From NCBI GenBank assembly GCA_003696155.1, contig RFFP01000017.1:1-64000 (forward strand): a DNA stretch of 64,000 nucleotides, read 5' to 3'. Under the pieces are notes generated by a model. It was not told the origin of the DNA, ran no database searches, and saw only the letters and a program-made list of their open reading frames with translations. The stretch comes from Acidobacteriota bacterium. GTDB taxonomy: Bacteria > Aquificota > Aquificia > Aquificales > Aquificaceae. The position numbers and the translations under genes were made by a program. Below, piece by piece: positions 32,880-41,588 of the stretch. Within the stretch, counting starts at the first letter, position 1. Every line of letters begins with the position of its first letter.

Positions 32880-33486
32880 CACCGTCAACATCCAAGGACT
32901 CACCAAGGTGTAGGTATGCCATAGGCTTGTGGTAAACCTTTCTGTAATCTCTTGCCATAGACCAGTCAGCAAGGCTGTCGCCCACATAAACCCCACCGTC
33001 TAAACCAAGGGCTTCAACGCAAAAATGGAGGGCATAAGGGTTGGGCTTTCTGAGTTCCTTCTGGGGTATGGTGTCCTCGTTCACTATACAGTCGAAAAAC
33101 CCCCACAGTCCAAACCTCTCGAAGGCATACCTTAGGTCTTCTTCTGGCCTTCCCGTCACCACCCCTAGGGGCAGGCCTTTTGACCTTAAGTTTATAAAAA
33201 ACTCTCTGTTCAGCAGAAGGCTTTCCTTATCCCTCAGGCTGTGATAGATGGGGTCAAAGGTCTGTATGACCTCCTCCAGGTTTGCATGCCCTCCGTATTC
33301 CTTTATGACCTCCAGGGTGGCAAGCCAATCGTTGTTTATACCCCTTGAAAACTTTATCCTCCTTACATCATCTATGGGGATTTCTTTCCCCAAGAATCTC
33401 TCGGCGGTATGTTTTATGGCATAGTGATAAGATTCCCTGACGTTTATTATCACACCGTCCACATCAAATATTACTCCCTTCTTCAT
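32818..33486 (-). CDS. HAD-superfamily phosphatase (subfamily IA)
   Basis: This 222-residue hydrolase has all four HAD motifs: DVDGVIINV near the N terminus (nucleophile Asp), VVTGRP, the lysine in RKPNP and GDSLADWSMA. The helical cap lies between motifs 1 and 2. Substrate is unknown; phosphoglycolate or another small sugar phosphate is possible. It overlaps lysR by 4 bp upstream and Trm112 by 62 bp at the 3' end. Confidence 0.82.
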   Translation of the reverse strand: MKKGVIFDVDGVIINVRESYHYAIKHTAERFLGKEIPIDDVRRIKFSRGINNDWLATLEVIKEYGGHANLEEVIQTFDPIYHSLRDKESLLLNREFFINLRSKGLPLGVVTGRPEEDLRYAFERFGLWGFFDCIVNEDTIPQKELRKPNPYALHFCVEALGLDGGVYVGDSLADWSMARDYRKVYHKPMAYLHLGESLDVDGVRYSSPERLFQDLQEVLQNL

Positions 33487-34394
33487 CCTGCCACGAGCTC
33501 AGAGCTTGTCTTTGAAAGAAGAAACCTCATAAACCTGCTGGCAAGGTAAGTAAGCCTCTCGCTCTCCGAGTATATTATGTAGTACCACCTTACTGCATTA
33601 AAGCCTCTGATCTTTACCGGGACTATGCTACCCTCCTCCAGATCCTTCTCTATAAGACCTTTGGAAAGAAAGCTTGTGCCGTAGCCCCTCTTGACCATGC
33701 TTAGTATGGACCTGCCACAGTTTATTTCAATCCTTATGTTGAGCTTTTCAAAGGCCACACCAAGCCTTTCCAACTCTTCCCTAACAACCTTCCTCGTACC
33801 CGAGCTTACCTCTCTGAATATTAAGTCCACTCCGTAAAGCTCCTCCGGTTCTATCTCTCCCCTTTCGGCGAAGGGATGGGAAGGATGGACGAAAAATATA
33901 ACCTCATCCATGAACCACTTTATGGAGCTAAACCTTTCCGATGGCTCCCTCTCTATTATGCCAAGGTTTAGAACGCCAGAAGCCACAGACTCCTCTATGT
34001 GTTGAGAGTTATCCACCATAGCCCTTATGGATATATTAGGAAGCTGGGAGTGGAACTCTACAAGGAGCTCTGGGACTTTGTATTCGCTGAGGGTTGTGCT
34101 TATACCAAGGAAAAGGGTATCCTTAAAATCCTTCTTTATCCTTGCCATCTCCTCCATAAGGCTCTCATAGTCTGCAAGAAGGCTCTTGGCTATTTCGTAT
34201 ATCCGCTTTCCCTCATCGGTAAGCACTATCTTTCCGCCCTGCCTCTGAAACAACTTGGCGCCTATTATTCTTTCAAGAGCCTTGATCTGTTGGGTTACCG
34301 CTGGCTGAGTTATGTATAGTATTTCAGAAGCTTTTGAAAAGCTGCCCAGGTCTGCTACCGCTACGAAGGTCTTAAGCTTGCTTATATCTATCAT
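33483..34394 (-). CDS. LysR-family transcriptional regulator
   Basis: This 303-residue regulator has the N-terminal winged helix-turn-helix LKTFVAVADLGSFSKASEILYITQPAVTQQIKALERIIGAKLF and a C-terminal periplasmic-binding-protein-like effector domain (about 90-295). It is close in type to CbbR/CysL-like members, but no cbb or cys gene is adjacent, so the regulon is not shown. A TAAAAT box ends 8 nt before the start codon, without Shine-Dalgarno. It is in an operon with the HAD phosphatase. Confidence 0.9.
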   Translation of the reverse strand: MIDISKLKTFVAVADLGSFSKASEILYITQPAVTQQIKALERIIGAKLFQRQGGKIVLTDEGKRIYEIAKSLLADYESLMEEMARIKKDFKDTLFLGISTTLSEYKVPELLVEFHSQLPNISIRAMVDNSQHIEESVASGVLNLGIIEREPSERFSSIKWFMDEVIFFVHPSHPFAERGEIEPEELYGVDLIFREVSSGTRKVVREELERLGVAFEKLNIRIEINCGRSILSMVKRGYGTSFLSKGLIEKDLEEGSIVPVKIRGFNAVRWYYIIYSESERLTYLASRFMRFLLSKTSSELVAG

Positions 34395-34438
34395 ACTCTA
34401 AAATTTTAGTATAACTTCCACTTATGGCAAGGATAAGG

Positions 34439-34840
34439 TTAGCTTATTTTGAACAGCTCTCTAACAAGAGATTCCACCTGTTCTACAAGACTTGTGAGTT
34501 CTTCCCTCTTTAGGCTTTTAGGCTCCTCCAGGTTCCAGTGCTCTCTTCTTTTGTGGCTTATGGAATAAGCACAGGAGTCTCTGGCTTCTGGAGAGAGTGT
34601 CACTAAGATGTCCGTATTCTCATAGTCTATATCCTCAAGACCTTTAGGATAAAGGTTCTCCGTTTCGTATCCCTTTTCCTTCAGAATATCTATTACCTCC
34701 TTGGGTAAGGTATCTGTCGGCTGAACACCAGCAGATATTATGTCTGGTGACAGAAGGGCAAGTCTTGCGACCTTTTTTGCCACCGCCTCCGCAATTATGC
34801 TTCTTACTTGGTTCTTCGTGGATACGAAAGCTATTTTCAT
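34439..34840 (-). CDS. ArsC/LMW-PTP-fold protein with Ser for the catalytic Cys
   Basis: This 133-residue protein has the low-molecular-weight phosphatase fold of thioredoxin-linked arsenate reductases: FVSTKNQVRSIIAEA at the start, LVTLSPEARDSC and REHWNLEEPKSL. In active members the loop is V-C-x5-R-S. Here the nucleophile is S7. The second redox cysteine of ArsC (after VTL) is S83, and only the third (C90) remains. It is therefore likely inactive as arsenate reductase or phosphatase and may bind an anion or a partner. It has its own TAAAAT box 6 nt before ATG and starts 4 bp before the rdgB stop. Confidence 0.85.
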   Translation of the reverse strand: MKIAFVSTKNQVRSIIAEAVAKKVARLALLSPDIISAGVQPTDTLPKEVIDILKEKGYETENLYPKGLEDIDYENTDILVTLSPEARDSCAYSISHKRREHWNLEEPKSLKREELTSLVEQVESLVRELFKIS

Positions 34841-34844
34841 ATCT

Positions 34845-35444
34845 CTATTTTAGCAATTTAAGTATGTTATTTAGAGCTTTGCCCCTGTGAGATATAAGGT
34901 TTTTTTCATCAATGCTAAGCTCAGCCATGCTCTTTTCGTAGCCCATTGGTTTAAACACCGGATCGTAACCAAAGCCACCCGAGCCCCTTGGCTCTCTTAG
35001 TATTTCACCCTCGCATCTGCCTTCAGACCAGAGCCCACCTCCATTTTCCAAGCATATAACCATAAAGGAAACAAAGTATGCTCGTCTGTCGCTCACCTTT
35101 TCCATGTTCTTCAATAGCTTCCTTATGTTAGCCTTGTCCCTTCCATCCTCTAAAGGCTCAACGCCACCCCATTCTATGCTGTAAAACCTGCTTGAATAGA
35201 TGCCTGGGTATCCGTCGAGGGCAGGCACCACAAGACCCGAATCTTCACCTAGGGAAGGCACTCTAAAAACCTCATAGTAAGCCCTTGCCTTCAGATAGGC
35301 GTTTTCAAGAAAGCTACAACCCTTCTCTTCCACGGGTATTTCCTTGTTTGGAAACACGAGCTCAATGCCAAGGGGCTGTAGCATGTGTCTTATTTCCTCG
35401 ACCTTCCCTCGGTTTGTAGTGGCGATAAGAAGCTTGCCCAGCAT
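34845..35444 (-). CDS. rdgB: XTP/dITP pyrophosphatase (RdgB/HAM1)
   Basis: This house-cleaning enzyme hydrolyses dITP and XTP to the monophosphates. The 199-residue protein has [14 protein letters not shown] at the start, [38 protein letters not shown] and the late [13 protein letters not shown] and LSHRGKAL equivalents (ISHRGKAL). ATG 35444 is chosen because the family starts there and a TATAAT box ends 6 nt upstream. It is divergent from gatB with only 15 bp between the two start codons. Confidence 0.95.
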   Translation of the reverse strand: MLGKLLIATTNRGKVEEIRHMLQPLGIELVFPNKEIPVEEKGCSFLENAYLKARAYYEVFRVPSLGEDSGLVVPALDGYPGIYSSRFYSIEWGGVEPLEDGRDKANIRKLLKNMEKVSDRRAYFVSFMVICLENGGGLWSEGRCEGEILREPRGSGGFGYDPVFKPMGYEKSMAELSIDEKNLISHRGKALNNILKLLK

Positions 35445-35459
35445 GCTAAAATTATAAGC
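35445..35459. promoter_or_regulatory. Overlapping divergent -10 boxes for rdgB and gatB
   Basis: The 15-bp gap between the divergent start codons holds TAAAAT for gatB (plus strand, 35447-35452) and TATAAT for rdgB (minus strand, 35456-35451). The two overlap by two bases. Each ends 6-7 nt before its start codon, leaving no room for a leader or Shine-Dalgarno. Their -35 regions must lie inside the other gene. Confidence 0.6.
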
Positions 35460-36869
35460 ATGGAGCTTGAGCCAGTAATAGGCCTTGAGATACATGTGCA
35501 GATTGAAACAAAAACCAAGATGTTCTGCTCCTGCCCTGTGGAGTTTGGTGCAGAGCCAAACACCAATGTTTGCCCCGTCTGCCTTGGTCTGCCGGGTAGC
35601 CTACCCGTTATAAACAAACGCGCTGTAGAGCTTGCCATAAGGGCAGCCCTTGCCCTAAACTGTGAGATAAACCATAGGTCCATATTTGCCCGTAAAAACT
35701 ACTTCTATCCAGACCTTCCCAAGGGTTACCAGATATCTCAGTACGAGGAGCCTTTGGCGGTGAGGGGTTGGGTTGATGTTGGAGGTAAAAGGGTAAGGAT
35801 AAGAAGGCTCCACTTGGAGGAGGATGCAGGCAAGAACATCCATGAGGGCTCTAAAACTTACGTGGACCTGAACAGGGCTGGCACACCTCTAATGGAGATA
35901 GTAACTGAACCAGACATAACAAGTCCTCAGATGGCGAGGGAGTTCTTGGAAAAGCTGAGAAACATAATGAGGTACGCAGGCGTGTCTCGTGCAGACATGG
36001 AAAAGGGACAGCTACGGTGTGATATAAACCTTTCTTTAAAACCAAGGGGTTCAGAAGTCCTTGGAACAAGGGTTGAGATAAAGAACGTAAACTCCTTCAG
36101 GTTTGTCCAAAAGGCCATAGAGGCGGAAATAGAAAGGCAGACCAGAATACTGTTGAGTGGTGGAAGCGTTATACAGGAAACCAGGACCTTTGACCCATCA
36201 ACGGGGCTCACCCATACGATGAGGACAAAGGAAGAGGCGGAGGACTACAGATACTTTCCAGACCCAGACCTCCTACCGCTGGTAGTGTCGAAAGAGTGGA
36301 TTGAAAGTATAAAAGCTCGGATGCCAGAACTTCCAGAAGAGAGGCTAAAGAGGTTTATACAGACCTATGCTCTTGATGATTATTCTGCAAGTGTGCTCAC
36401 AGATAACAAGGAACTTGGCGACTTCTTCGAGAAGTCCCTTAGGTTCTACGCGGAAGACCCAAAGCTAACAGCCAATTGGATTCTTAATGACCTTCTTGGA
36501 AGTCTCTCGGAAGAGGGCAAGGATATAGAGAGCTCTCCCATTCTTCCTAAGCACCTTGCGGGTCTAATAAGGCTCATAAAGGAAGGAGTACTTTCTTCCA
36601 AACTGGCCAAAGAGGTCCTAAAGGAAATGGTAAGAACAGGCAAGGAACCGGATCGTATAGTGGAGGAAAAGGGTCTAAAACAAGTCAGCGACGAATCTGT
36701 CATAAGGTCCATGGTGGAAGAGGTTCTAAGAGAGCATCCTGATGAGGTGAAACGCTACAGGTCCGGGGAAGAAAGGCTCTTTGGCTTTCTCGTTGGGCAG
36801 GTTATGAAGAAGGCTAAGGGTAAGGCGAACCCACAGATGGTAAACAAAGTACTTAAAGATATCCTATAG
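35460..36869 (+). CDS. gatB: Asp-tRNA(Asn)/Glu-tRNA(Gln) amidotransferase subunit B
   Basis: GatB phosphorylates and amidates Glu- or Asp-charged tRNA within the GatCAB complex. The 469-residue protein begins [25 protein letters not shown] and has the conserved cradle domain ([44 protein letters not shown]) and a C-terminal helical YqeY-like tRNA-binding domain (about 320-469). The start at 35460 fits the family and the -10 box just upstream. gatA and gatC are not in the window. Confidence 0.97.
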   Translation: MELEPVIGLEIHVQIETKTKMFCSCPVEFGAEPNTNVCPVCLGLPGSLPVINKRAVELAIRAALALNCEINHRSIFARKNYFYPDLPKGYQISQYEEPLAVRGWVDVGGKRVRIRRLHLEEDAGKNIHEGSKTYVDLNRAGTPLMEIVTEPDITSPQMAREFLEKLRNIMRYAGVSRADMEKGQLRCDINLSLKPRGSEVLGTRVEIKNVNSFRFVQKAIEAEIERQTRILLSGGSVIQETRTFDPSTGLTHTMRTKEEAEDYRYFPDPDLLPLVVSKEWIESIKARMPELPEERLKRFIQTYALDDYSASVLTDNKELGDFFEKSLRFYAEDPKLTANWILNDLLGSLSEEGKDIESSPILPKHLAGLIRLIKEGVLSSKLAKEVLKEMVRTGKEPDRIVEEKGLKQVSDESVIRSMVEEVLREHPDEVKRYRSGEERLFGFLVGQVMKKAKGKANPQMVNKVLKDIL

Positions 36870-36871
36870 CC

Positions 36872-37243
36872 TTGATTTCTCAGCTATATCTACTTATTGC
36901 CCACCTTGTGGTGATAGTGCACTTCCTCTGGATTCTCTTCCTTCTGGTTGGTTGGCTACCAGCCTATAGATATAAGAAGGTAAGGTATTTTCACCTTTTC
37001 GGTGTATTTTTTGCCCTCTTTCTCAACCTATCTAGGCTTCACTGTCCGCTGACCTACTTGGAGATGTGGCTAAGAAGGAAGGCAGGAGCTCAGGCGTACG
37101 ATAGCTCTTTTATAATCTATTACCTTGAAAGGCTCATATACATAAGAATTGAGCCAGAGCTTTTGCGCCTTCTAACCCATCTTTTTGTCCTTTCCATGTT
37201 TTTCTATTATTCTGTGCTTTTTAGAAAGGGCAGACTGTTATAA
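36872..37243 (+). CDS. DUF2784 membrane protein
   Basis: This 123-residue protein matches DUF2784: LIAHLVVIVHFLWILFLLVGW, then LSRLHCPLTYLEMWLRRKAG and SFIIYYLERLIY. It has about three transmembrane segments and should sit in the inner membrane. It starts with TTG two bases after the gatB stop. The function of the family is unknown. Confidence 0.8.
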   Translation: MISQLYLLIAHLVVIVHFLWILFLLVGWLPAYRYKKVRYFHLFGVFFALFLNLSRLHCPLTYLEMWLRRKAGAQAYDSSFIIYYLERLIYIRIEPELLRLLTHLFVLSMFFYYSVLFRKGRLL

Positions 37244-37250
37244 TAGAGCT

Positions 37251-37697
37251 ATGCTGACTGTAGCCATAGGCTCAGACCACGCGGGCTTTCCCCTGAAGGA
37301 GAAGATAAAGGAGTTCCTTCTATCTAAGGGCTATGCGGTTTTGGACTTTGGTACCACATCCACCGAATCTACCGACTATCCCTTTTTTGCAAGGGACGTA
37401 TGCCTTGCGGTTCAGAGGGGTGAGGCTCAGAAGGGTATACTTGTCTGCGGGACGGGCATAGGCATGTCCATAACTGCCAACAAGTTCAGAGGAATAAGAG
37501 CAGCCCTCTGCCTTAACGAGTACATGGCTAAAATGAGTAGAAAGCACAACGATGCTAATGTGTTATGCTTAGGCGATAGGATAGTTGGGGATGACCTTGC
37601 CCTTGCCATAGTTGACGTATGGCTAAGTACCGACTTTGAGGGTGGAAGGCATGAGAAAAGAATAAATCTCATAAGGGAGATAGAAGGTATGCTATAA
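37251..37697 (+). CDS. rpiB: Ribose-5-phosphate isomerase B
   Basis: RpiB interconverts ribose-5-phosphate and ribulose-5-phosphate. The 148-residue protein has GSDHAGFPLKEKIKEFL at the start, FGTTSTESTDYP, the catalytic region CGTGIGMSITANKFRGIRAALC and HNDANVLCLGDRI. ATG 37251 is chosen because the family begins there. A TATAAT box (37239-37244) ends 6 nt upstream, which suggests a leaderless mRNA even though an upstream gene is close. It feeds the same pathway as the transaldolase at 14.3 kb. Confidence 0.96.
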   Translation: MLTVAIGSDHAGFPLKEKIKEFLLSKGYAVLDFGTTSTESTDYPFFARDVCLAVQRGEAQKGILVCGTGIGMSITANKFRGIRAALCLNEYMAKMSRKHNDANVLCLGDRIVGDDLALAIVDVWLSTDFEGGRHEKRINLIREIEGML

Positions 37698-37715
37698 TTC
37701 TTAGGGAGGTTTACC

Positions 37716-38156
37716 ATGGATATACAGCAGGCTATGTATCCTAACGCTACCCTTTTGATTCAGGCGGTGCTTTTTCTCGTCTTTGTTGCCCTACTCCGAT
37801 GGGTATTGATAAAACCCTACACACAGGTTATAGAGGAGAGGGAAAACCTGATAAATAAGAATTTTGAGGAAAGCCTAGTATTGAAAGAGGAAGCACAGAA
37901 GTTGCTCACTCAAGCTAAAGAGATACTGGAAAAGGGAAGGATAGAATCCAATCAAATACTAGAACAGGCAAGAAGGGAAGCAGAAAAGTACAAAGCGGAG
38001 CTCCTATCCAAGGTTGAACTGGAGGCTCAGCAGGAGGTATCCAAGGCAGTTGAAGAGATAAGAAACTCTTTGCAGGAAGAGAAAAGAAAGCTCGACGAAA
38101 GGATTAGGGAAATAGGGGAACTCATAGCCAGCAAAGTTATAGAGGAGGCAGCATGA
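37716..38156 (+). CDS. atpF: F-type ATP synthase subunit b' (first b-type subunit)
   Basis: This 146-residue protein has one N-terminal transmembrane segment (about 12-32) and a long charged coiled coil, the form of F0 subunit b/b'. A second, different b-type gene follows directly, so the peripheral stalk is probably a b/b' heterodimer, as in photosynthetic bacteria and Aquificales. A TATAAT box (within CTATAATTCT) and a GGGAGG site precede the start. It overlaps the next gene by 4 bp. The catalytic F1 and a/c genes are elsewhere. Confidence 0.88.
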   Translation: MDIQQAMYPNATLLIQAVLFLVFVALLRWVLIKPYTQVIEERENLINKNFEESLVLKEEAQKLLTQAKEILEKGRIESNQILEQARREAEKYKAELLSKVELEAQQEVSKAVEEIRNSLQEEKRKLDERIREIGELIASKVIEEAA

Positions 38157-38647
38157 GTGAAGGGCATCACGCCGTAGAGCTTGTTTGGAAGGGTTTAAAC
38201 ATACTTGCCTTTTTGGGCATAGTTTACTGGCTTGGTAGAAAGCCCATATCTGAAGCCTTCAACAGGTACTTTCATGGTCTCACGGAAAGGCTCCTTTCCT
38301 CAGAAAAGGAGCTCTCTCAAGCAAGGGAGGATATAAATAAAGCACAGGAGAGCCTCCAAGATGCCCAAAGAAGGTACCAAGAGCAGTTAAAGCTGGCCCA
38401 TGAGACCGCAAGACTTATGAAGGAAGAAGAGGAGAAAAAATCTCAGGAGGTGGCCTCTAGGATAAAGGATAAGGCAAGAGAGGTGATTGATATAGAGCTT
38501 AAGAAGGCAAAAGAGGAGCTCTTAAGGTATGGTTCTGAGAGGGCTAAGGAGATAGCCGTGGACATGCTTAACAAAAGGTTTGAAGACAAACAGCTCCAGA
38601 AGGCTTACATAGAAAAAACCCTCAAGAAGTTGGAGGCTCAGGGATGA
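38153..38647 (+). CDS. atpF: F-type ATP synthase subunit b
   Basis: This 164-residue protein has a short hydrophobic segment (GLNILAFLGIVYWLGRKPISEAF, about 12-34) and then a Lys/Glu/Gln-rich coiled coil to the end. It is the second b-type stator subunit of the ATP synthase. The HHAVELVWKGLNILAFLG start is typical of b in this phylum. It overlaps b' and delta genes by 4 bp each, so all three are coupled. Confidence 0.9.
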   Translation: MSEGHHAVELVWKGLNILAFLGIVYWLGRKPISEAFNRYFHGLTERLLSSEKELSQAREDINKAQESLQDAQRRYQEQLKLAHETARLMKEEEEKKSQEVASRIKDKAREVIDIELKKAKEELLRYGSERAKEIAVDMLNKRFEDKQLQKAYIEKTLKKLEAQG

Positions 38648-39180
38648 CCACAAAAACAGAACTGGTGAGAAAGTTTGCCAAGATATTCATAGAGAGAACA
38701 TCAAAAAGCAAGGAGGAGCTCCTAAAGCTTTCTGAGCTTTTAGAATTGCTCTATACCTTATACAGGTCAGAGAGGACCTTTAGAGGTTTTATCCTAAACC
38801 CCACCATTCCTATGGAGAGAAAGATGGCCATTCTAAGGGCTTACAGGGAGAGGCTTGGGCTTCCCCAAAGCGTAGATGAGGCTCTTTCCCATCTTGTGGA
38901 ACTTAATGCCCTTCCCCTGCTTGGAGAGATAAAAAGGGTATATGGGCATGAGGTAGAGAAGCTTCTTAGGGTAAGTAAAGCCCTTTTAATACTTGCCCAA
39001 AAGACCGATGAGGAGAGTATAAAAAGTATAGAATCCGCGGTTAAAAGGATTACAGGCAGGGACTACGAGTTTGAAGTTAGTGAAGACCCAAGTCTTATAG
39101 GAGGCTTTTTAGTAAGGAGTTCAAGCTTTGTCTTAGATGCCTCGGTAAAGAGAAGGTTAGAAGGTCTGCTGAAGGTTTGA
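38644..39180 (+). CDS. atpH: F-type ATP synthase subunit delta
   Basis: The delta subunit links the stator stalk to F1. The 178-residue protein has the N-terminal helical domain (KFAKIFIERTSKSKEELLKLSELLELL and following) and the C-terminal signature DPSLIGGFLVRSSSFVLDASVKRRLEGL. It starts with an ATGA overlap with the b gene and ends just before a small unknown gene. Confidence 0.93.
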   Translation: MTTKTELVRKFAKIFIERTSKSKEELLKLSELLELLYTLYRSERTFRGFILNPTIPMERKMAILRAYRERLGLPQSVDEALSHLVELNALPLLGEIKRVYGHEVEKLLRVSKALLILAQKTDEESIKSIESAVKRITGRDYEFEVSEDPSLIGGFLVRSSSFVLDASVKRRLEGLLKV

Positions 39181-39182
39181 GT

Positions 39183-39461
39183 ATGGATTATCCAAGGGAA
39201 AAGTTTCTAGAGCTCTCAAAGAAGCTGAAATCTATGGCTATACCTCCTGAGGTAGATGTAGAACTGCTTCTTCCGGAGGAGCATGGTGTTGATTATCCTA
39301 CCGCTGTTATAACCTACCTTGAAGGCGACGAGGAAGGACCGACAAAGGAGATTATATTCAACGAAGGTTACTGGAACTCCTCTATAGAGAACCTTTTGGG
39401 AGCTATTATGCATCAGATTAAATCCCTAATGGAGGAGCTTCAATCCTTTGAAGGAGAATAG
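39183..39461 (+). CDS. Small acidic hypothetical protein after atpH
   Basis: This acidic 92-residue protein (94 if the TTG at 39177 is used) is not recognised. It has no signal or membrane segment. The sequence MDYPREKFLELSKKLKSMA at the start and GYWNSSIENLLGAIMHQIKSLMEELQ at the end suggest two amphipathic helices around a small beta region (VITYLEGDEEGPTKEIIF). It lies between atpH (2-bp gap) and ndk (12-bp gap) on the same strand, so it is in the ATP synthase stalk transcript. A link with ATP synthase is only positional. Confidence 0.55.
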   Translation: MDYPREKFLELSKKLKSMAIPPEVDVELLLPEEHGVDYPTAVITYLEGDEEGPTKEIIFNEGYWNSSIENLLGAIMHQIKSLMEELQSFEGE

Positions 39462-39473
39462 AGGAGGTAAAGG

Positions 39474-39896
39474 ATGGAAAGAACACTGGTTATAGTCAAG
39501 CCTGACGCCTTTGAGAAGGGAGCCACCGGCAAGATAGTTGACCGCTTCCTATCGGAGGGTTTCAAGGTCAGAGCCATGAAGCTCTTCAGGTTTACAAGGG
39601 AGCAGGCAGAGGGCTTTTATGCGGTTCACAGGGAAAGGTCCTTCTTCAAAGAGCTCGTAGAGTTTATGACATCGGGTCCTGTGGTCGCCATGGTGCTTGA
39701 AGGTGAGAACGCGGTAAGGAGGGTAAGGGAAATAATAGGACCGACCGACAGCGAAGAGGCAAGAAGGGTTGCCCCAAGTTCCATAAGGGCACTCTTCGGA
39801 ACAGACAAGGGTAAAAATGCGGTCCATGCCTCAGACTCCACAGAGTCTGCAAGCTATGAGATACCTTTTATATTCTCACAGCTTGAAATAGTTTGA
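39474..39896 (+). CDS. ndk: Nucleoside diphosphate kinase
   Basis: Ndk transfers the gamma-phosphate of ATP to nucleoside diphosphates through a phosphohistidine. The 140-residue protein has ERTLVIVKPDAFEKGATGKI at the start, the GATDSEEA-like loop (GPTDSEEARRVAPSSIRALFG) and the active histidine in NAVHASDS. An AGAGGAGG site precedes ATG. Its last 43 bp overlap the convergent hemH gene. Confidence 0.97.
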   Translation: MERTLVIVKPDAFEKGATGKIVDRFLSEGFKVRAMKLFRFTREQAEGFYAVHRERSFFKELVEFMTSGPVVAMVLEGENAVRRVREIIGPTDSEEARRVAPSSIRALFGTDKGKNAVHASDSTESASYEIPFIFSQLEIV

Positions 39897-40873
39897 ACAA
39901 GTTCTGCAAGGGCCTTTACGAAGGTTGGGTGACTCTTCAGGGTGGGTATCCTCACGTAGTCCACCCCCCTCCGCCTTGCCATACCTCCGTAAAGGTGGTC
40001 AAGCTCGTATAGGGTTTCTGAGTGCTCACAGGTAAAGGAGACAGGGATTACCGCTATCTTTTTGTAGCCCTCCTCTATCAAGTTTTCAAGGATCTTATCT
40101 GTGAAAGGTTCAAGCCACTTGGTAGGTCCTACCTTACTCTGATAGCCTAAGGCATACTTTGCACCAGGAAAGTATTCCATGATCAGCCTCACAGTCTCCT
40201 CCGTCTGTCTCTTGTATGGGTCTCCCTCCTCTATGATGCTCACAGGCAAGCTATGGGCTGTAAAGAGGAAAAAATACTCTTGCCAGTTTGGCAAGTTTTC
40301 CCTTATGTTCTCCACCATAGCTTTTATATACGTTGGGTGGTTATGGTAGCAGTTTATACGGTATACTGGAATGGTAGAGCTGTAGAAGTAGGGTCTTTCC
40401 TGACCCCTCAAGGTCGTAAGGCTAAAGTGTTTACCCCTCTTAGGCTTTAACCTTCTGTAGACCCTATCAAACTCATTAAAGGAGGAGCCTGTAGTGGTCC
40501 TGCTGTACTGGGGATACATGGGAAGAAGAACTACCTTGTCTATAGGGTAGCTAAGAAGATCTCTGAGGGATTCCTCTGTATAGGGATGCCAATACCTCAT
40601 GGCAACTACTACCTTATAGCCTTCTCCCAATAAGCTCTGAAGAGCTATTGCTTGCTCCTCTGTTTGCTCCTTCTGGGGAGACTTCCCACCCATAAGCTCA
40701 TAATAGTGCCTTGTCTTCTTGGCTCTAAGCCTTGATATGAGCCAAGCGAGGGGTTTTTGCACAGGTCTTGGTATTCTTATTATGTCGTGGTCTGAAAAGA
40801 GATTATACAGAAAGGGCTGGACTGCCTCGAGGCTATCAGGACCACCCATGTTGAGAATAACCACACCGACCAT
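39854..40873 (-). CDS. hemH: Ferrochelatase
   Basis: HemH inserts Fe(II) into protoporphyrin IX, the last step of heme synthesis. The 339-residue protein has VVILNMGGPDSLEAVQPFLYNLF at the start, VLLPMYPQYSRTTTGSSFNE, the metal/proton-relay histidine in FTAHSLPVSI and the acidic motif CEHSETLYELD. There are no N-terminal or C-terminal membrane segments, so it is soluble or peripherally bound. It follows hisA after 7 bp. Its 3' end overlaps ndk by 43 bp. Confidence 0.95.
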   Translation of the reverse strand: MVGVVILNMGGPDSLEAVQPFLYNLFSDHDIIRIPRPVQKPLAWLISRLRAKKTRHYYELMGGKSPQKEQTEEQAIALQSLLGEGYKVVVAMRYWHPYTEESLRDLLSYPIDKVVLLPMYPQYSRTTTGSSFNEFDRVYRRLKPKRGKHFSLTTLRGQERPYFYSSTIPVYRINCYHNHPTYIKAMVENIRENLPNWQEYFFLFTAHSLPVSIIEEGDPYKRQTEETVRLIMEYFPGAKYALGYQSKVGPTKWLEPFTDKILENLIEEGYKKIAVIPVSFTCEHSETLYELDHLYGGMARRRGVDYVRIPTLKSHPTFVKALAELVQTISSCENIKGIS

Positions 40874-40880
40874 GAGGAGA

Positions 40881-41588
40881 TTATAGCTCTCTTATGTTTA
40901 TTCTACCCTCGTATATTGCCTTTCCAACCACCACACCTTCCACCACACCTATTAGCTTTTTTACGTCCTCAATGTCCGATACACCACCAGAGGCAATGAG
41001 AGGTTTGGACACAAACCTTTTGACATCTCTGTAAATCTCCACATCCACACCCTCAAGGGTACCATCCCTATCCACGTTTGTGTAAAGGTAGCCCCAGATG
41101 GGCAAGGAGTCATACCTTTTAGCTACCTCTTCAGGCCTTAGGGAGCTCTCCTGAGTCCATCCACTGGTGGCTACCTTCCCACCCCTAGAGTCAAGGGCAA
41201 GGATTATCCTGTGGGGAAAAGATTGGGCCATCTGTTCAAAGAGCTCTGGATCCTTTACCGCCACCGTACCAACCACCAAAAGGTCTATGCCTTCATCATA
41301 AAGCACCCTACATGTTTTTAGGCCTCTTATCCCACCACCCACCTGAACCTTTCCTGAGAAGACACTCCTTATTGTCTTTATACTTTGGAGGTTTACGGGA
41401 ACACCCTCCAAACTGCCATCAAGGTCAACCACATGGAGCCTCTTAAAGCCAAGCTCCTGAAAAAGCTCAGCCATATCCCTTGGGCTCTCAGAGTAAACCT
41501 TATCCTTCCTAAAATCCCCCTTTAATAACCTCACAACCTTTCCATCCTTGATGTCTATGGCTGGGATGATAAAGTCTTTCAGTTTCAT
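40881..41588 (-). CDS. hisA: ProFAR isomerase (histidine synthesis)
   Basis: HisA isomerises phosphoribosylformimino-AICAR phosphate in the histidine pathway. The 235-residue TIM barrel has FIIPAIDIKDGKVVRLLKGD with the catalytic Asp, VQVGGGIRGLKT, LLVVGTVAVKDPELF, YTNVDRDGTLEGVDVE with the second catalytic Asp, and IASGGVSDIEDV. It overlaps the GGDEF-EAL gene by 4 bp upstream. Other his genes are not present. Confidence 0.96.
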   Translation of the reverse strand: MKLKDFIIPAIDIKDGKVVRLLKGDFRKDKVYSESPRDMAELFQELGFKRLHVVDLDGSLEGVPVNLQSIKTIRSVFSGKVQVGGGIRGLKTCRVLYDEGIDLLVVGTVAVKDPELFEQMAQSFPHRIILALDSRGGKVATSGWTQESSLRPEEVAKRYDSLPIWGYLYTNVDRDGTLEGVDVEIYRDVKRFVSKPLIASGGVSDIEDVKKLIGVVEGVVVGKAIYEGRINIREL

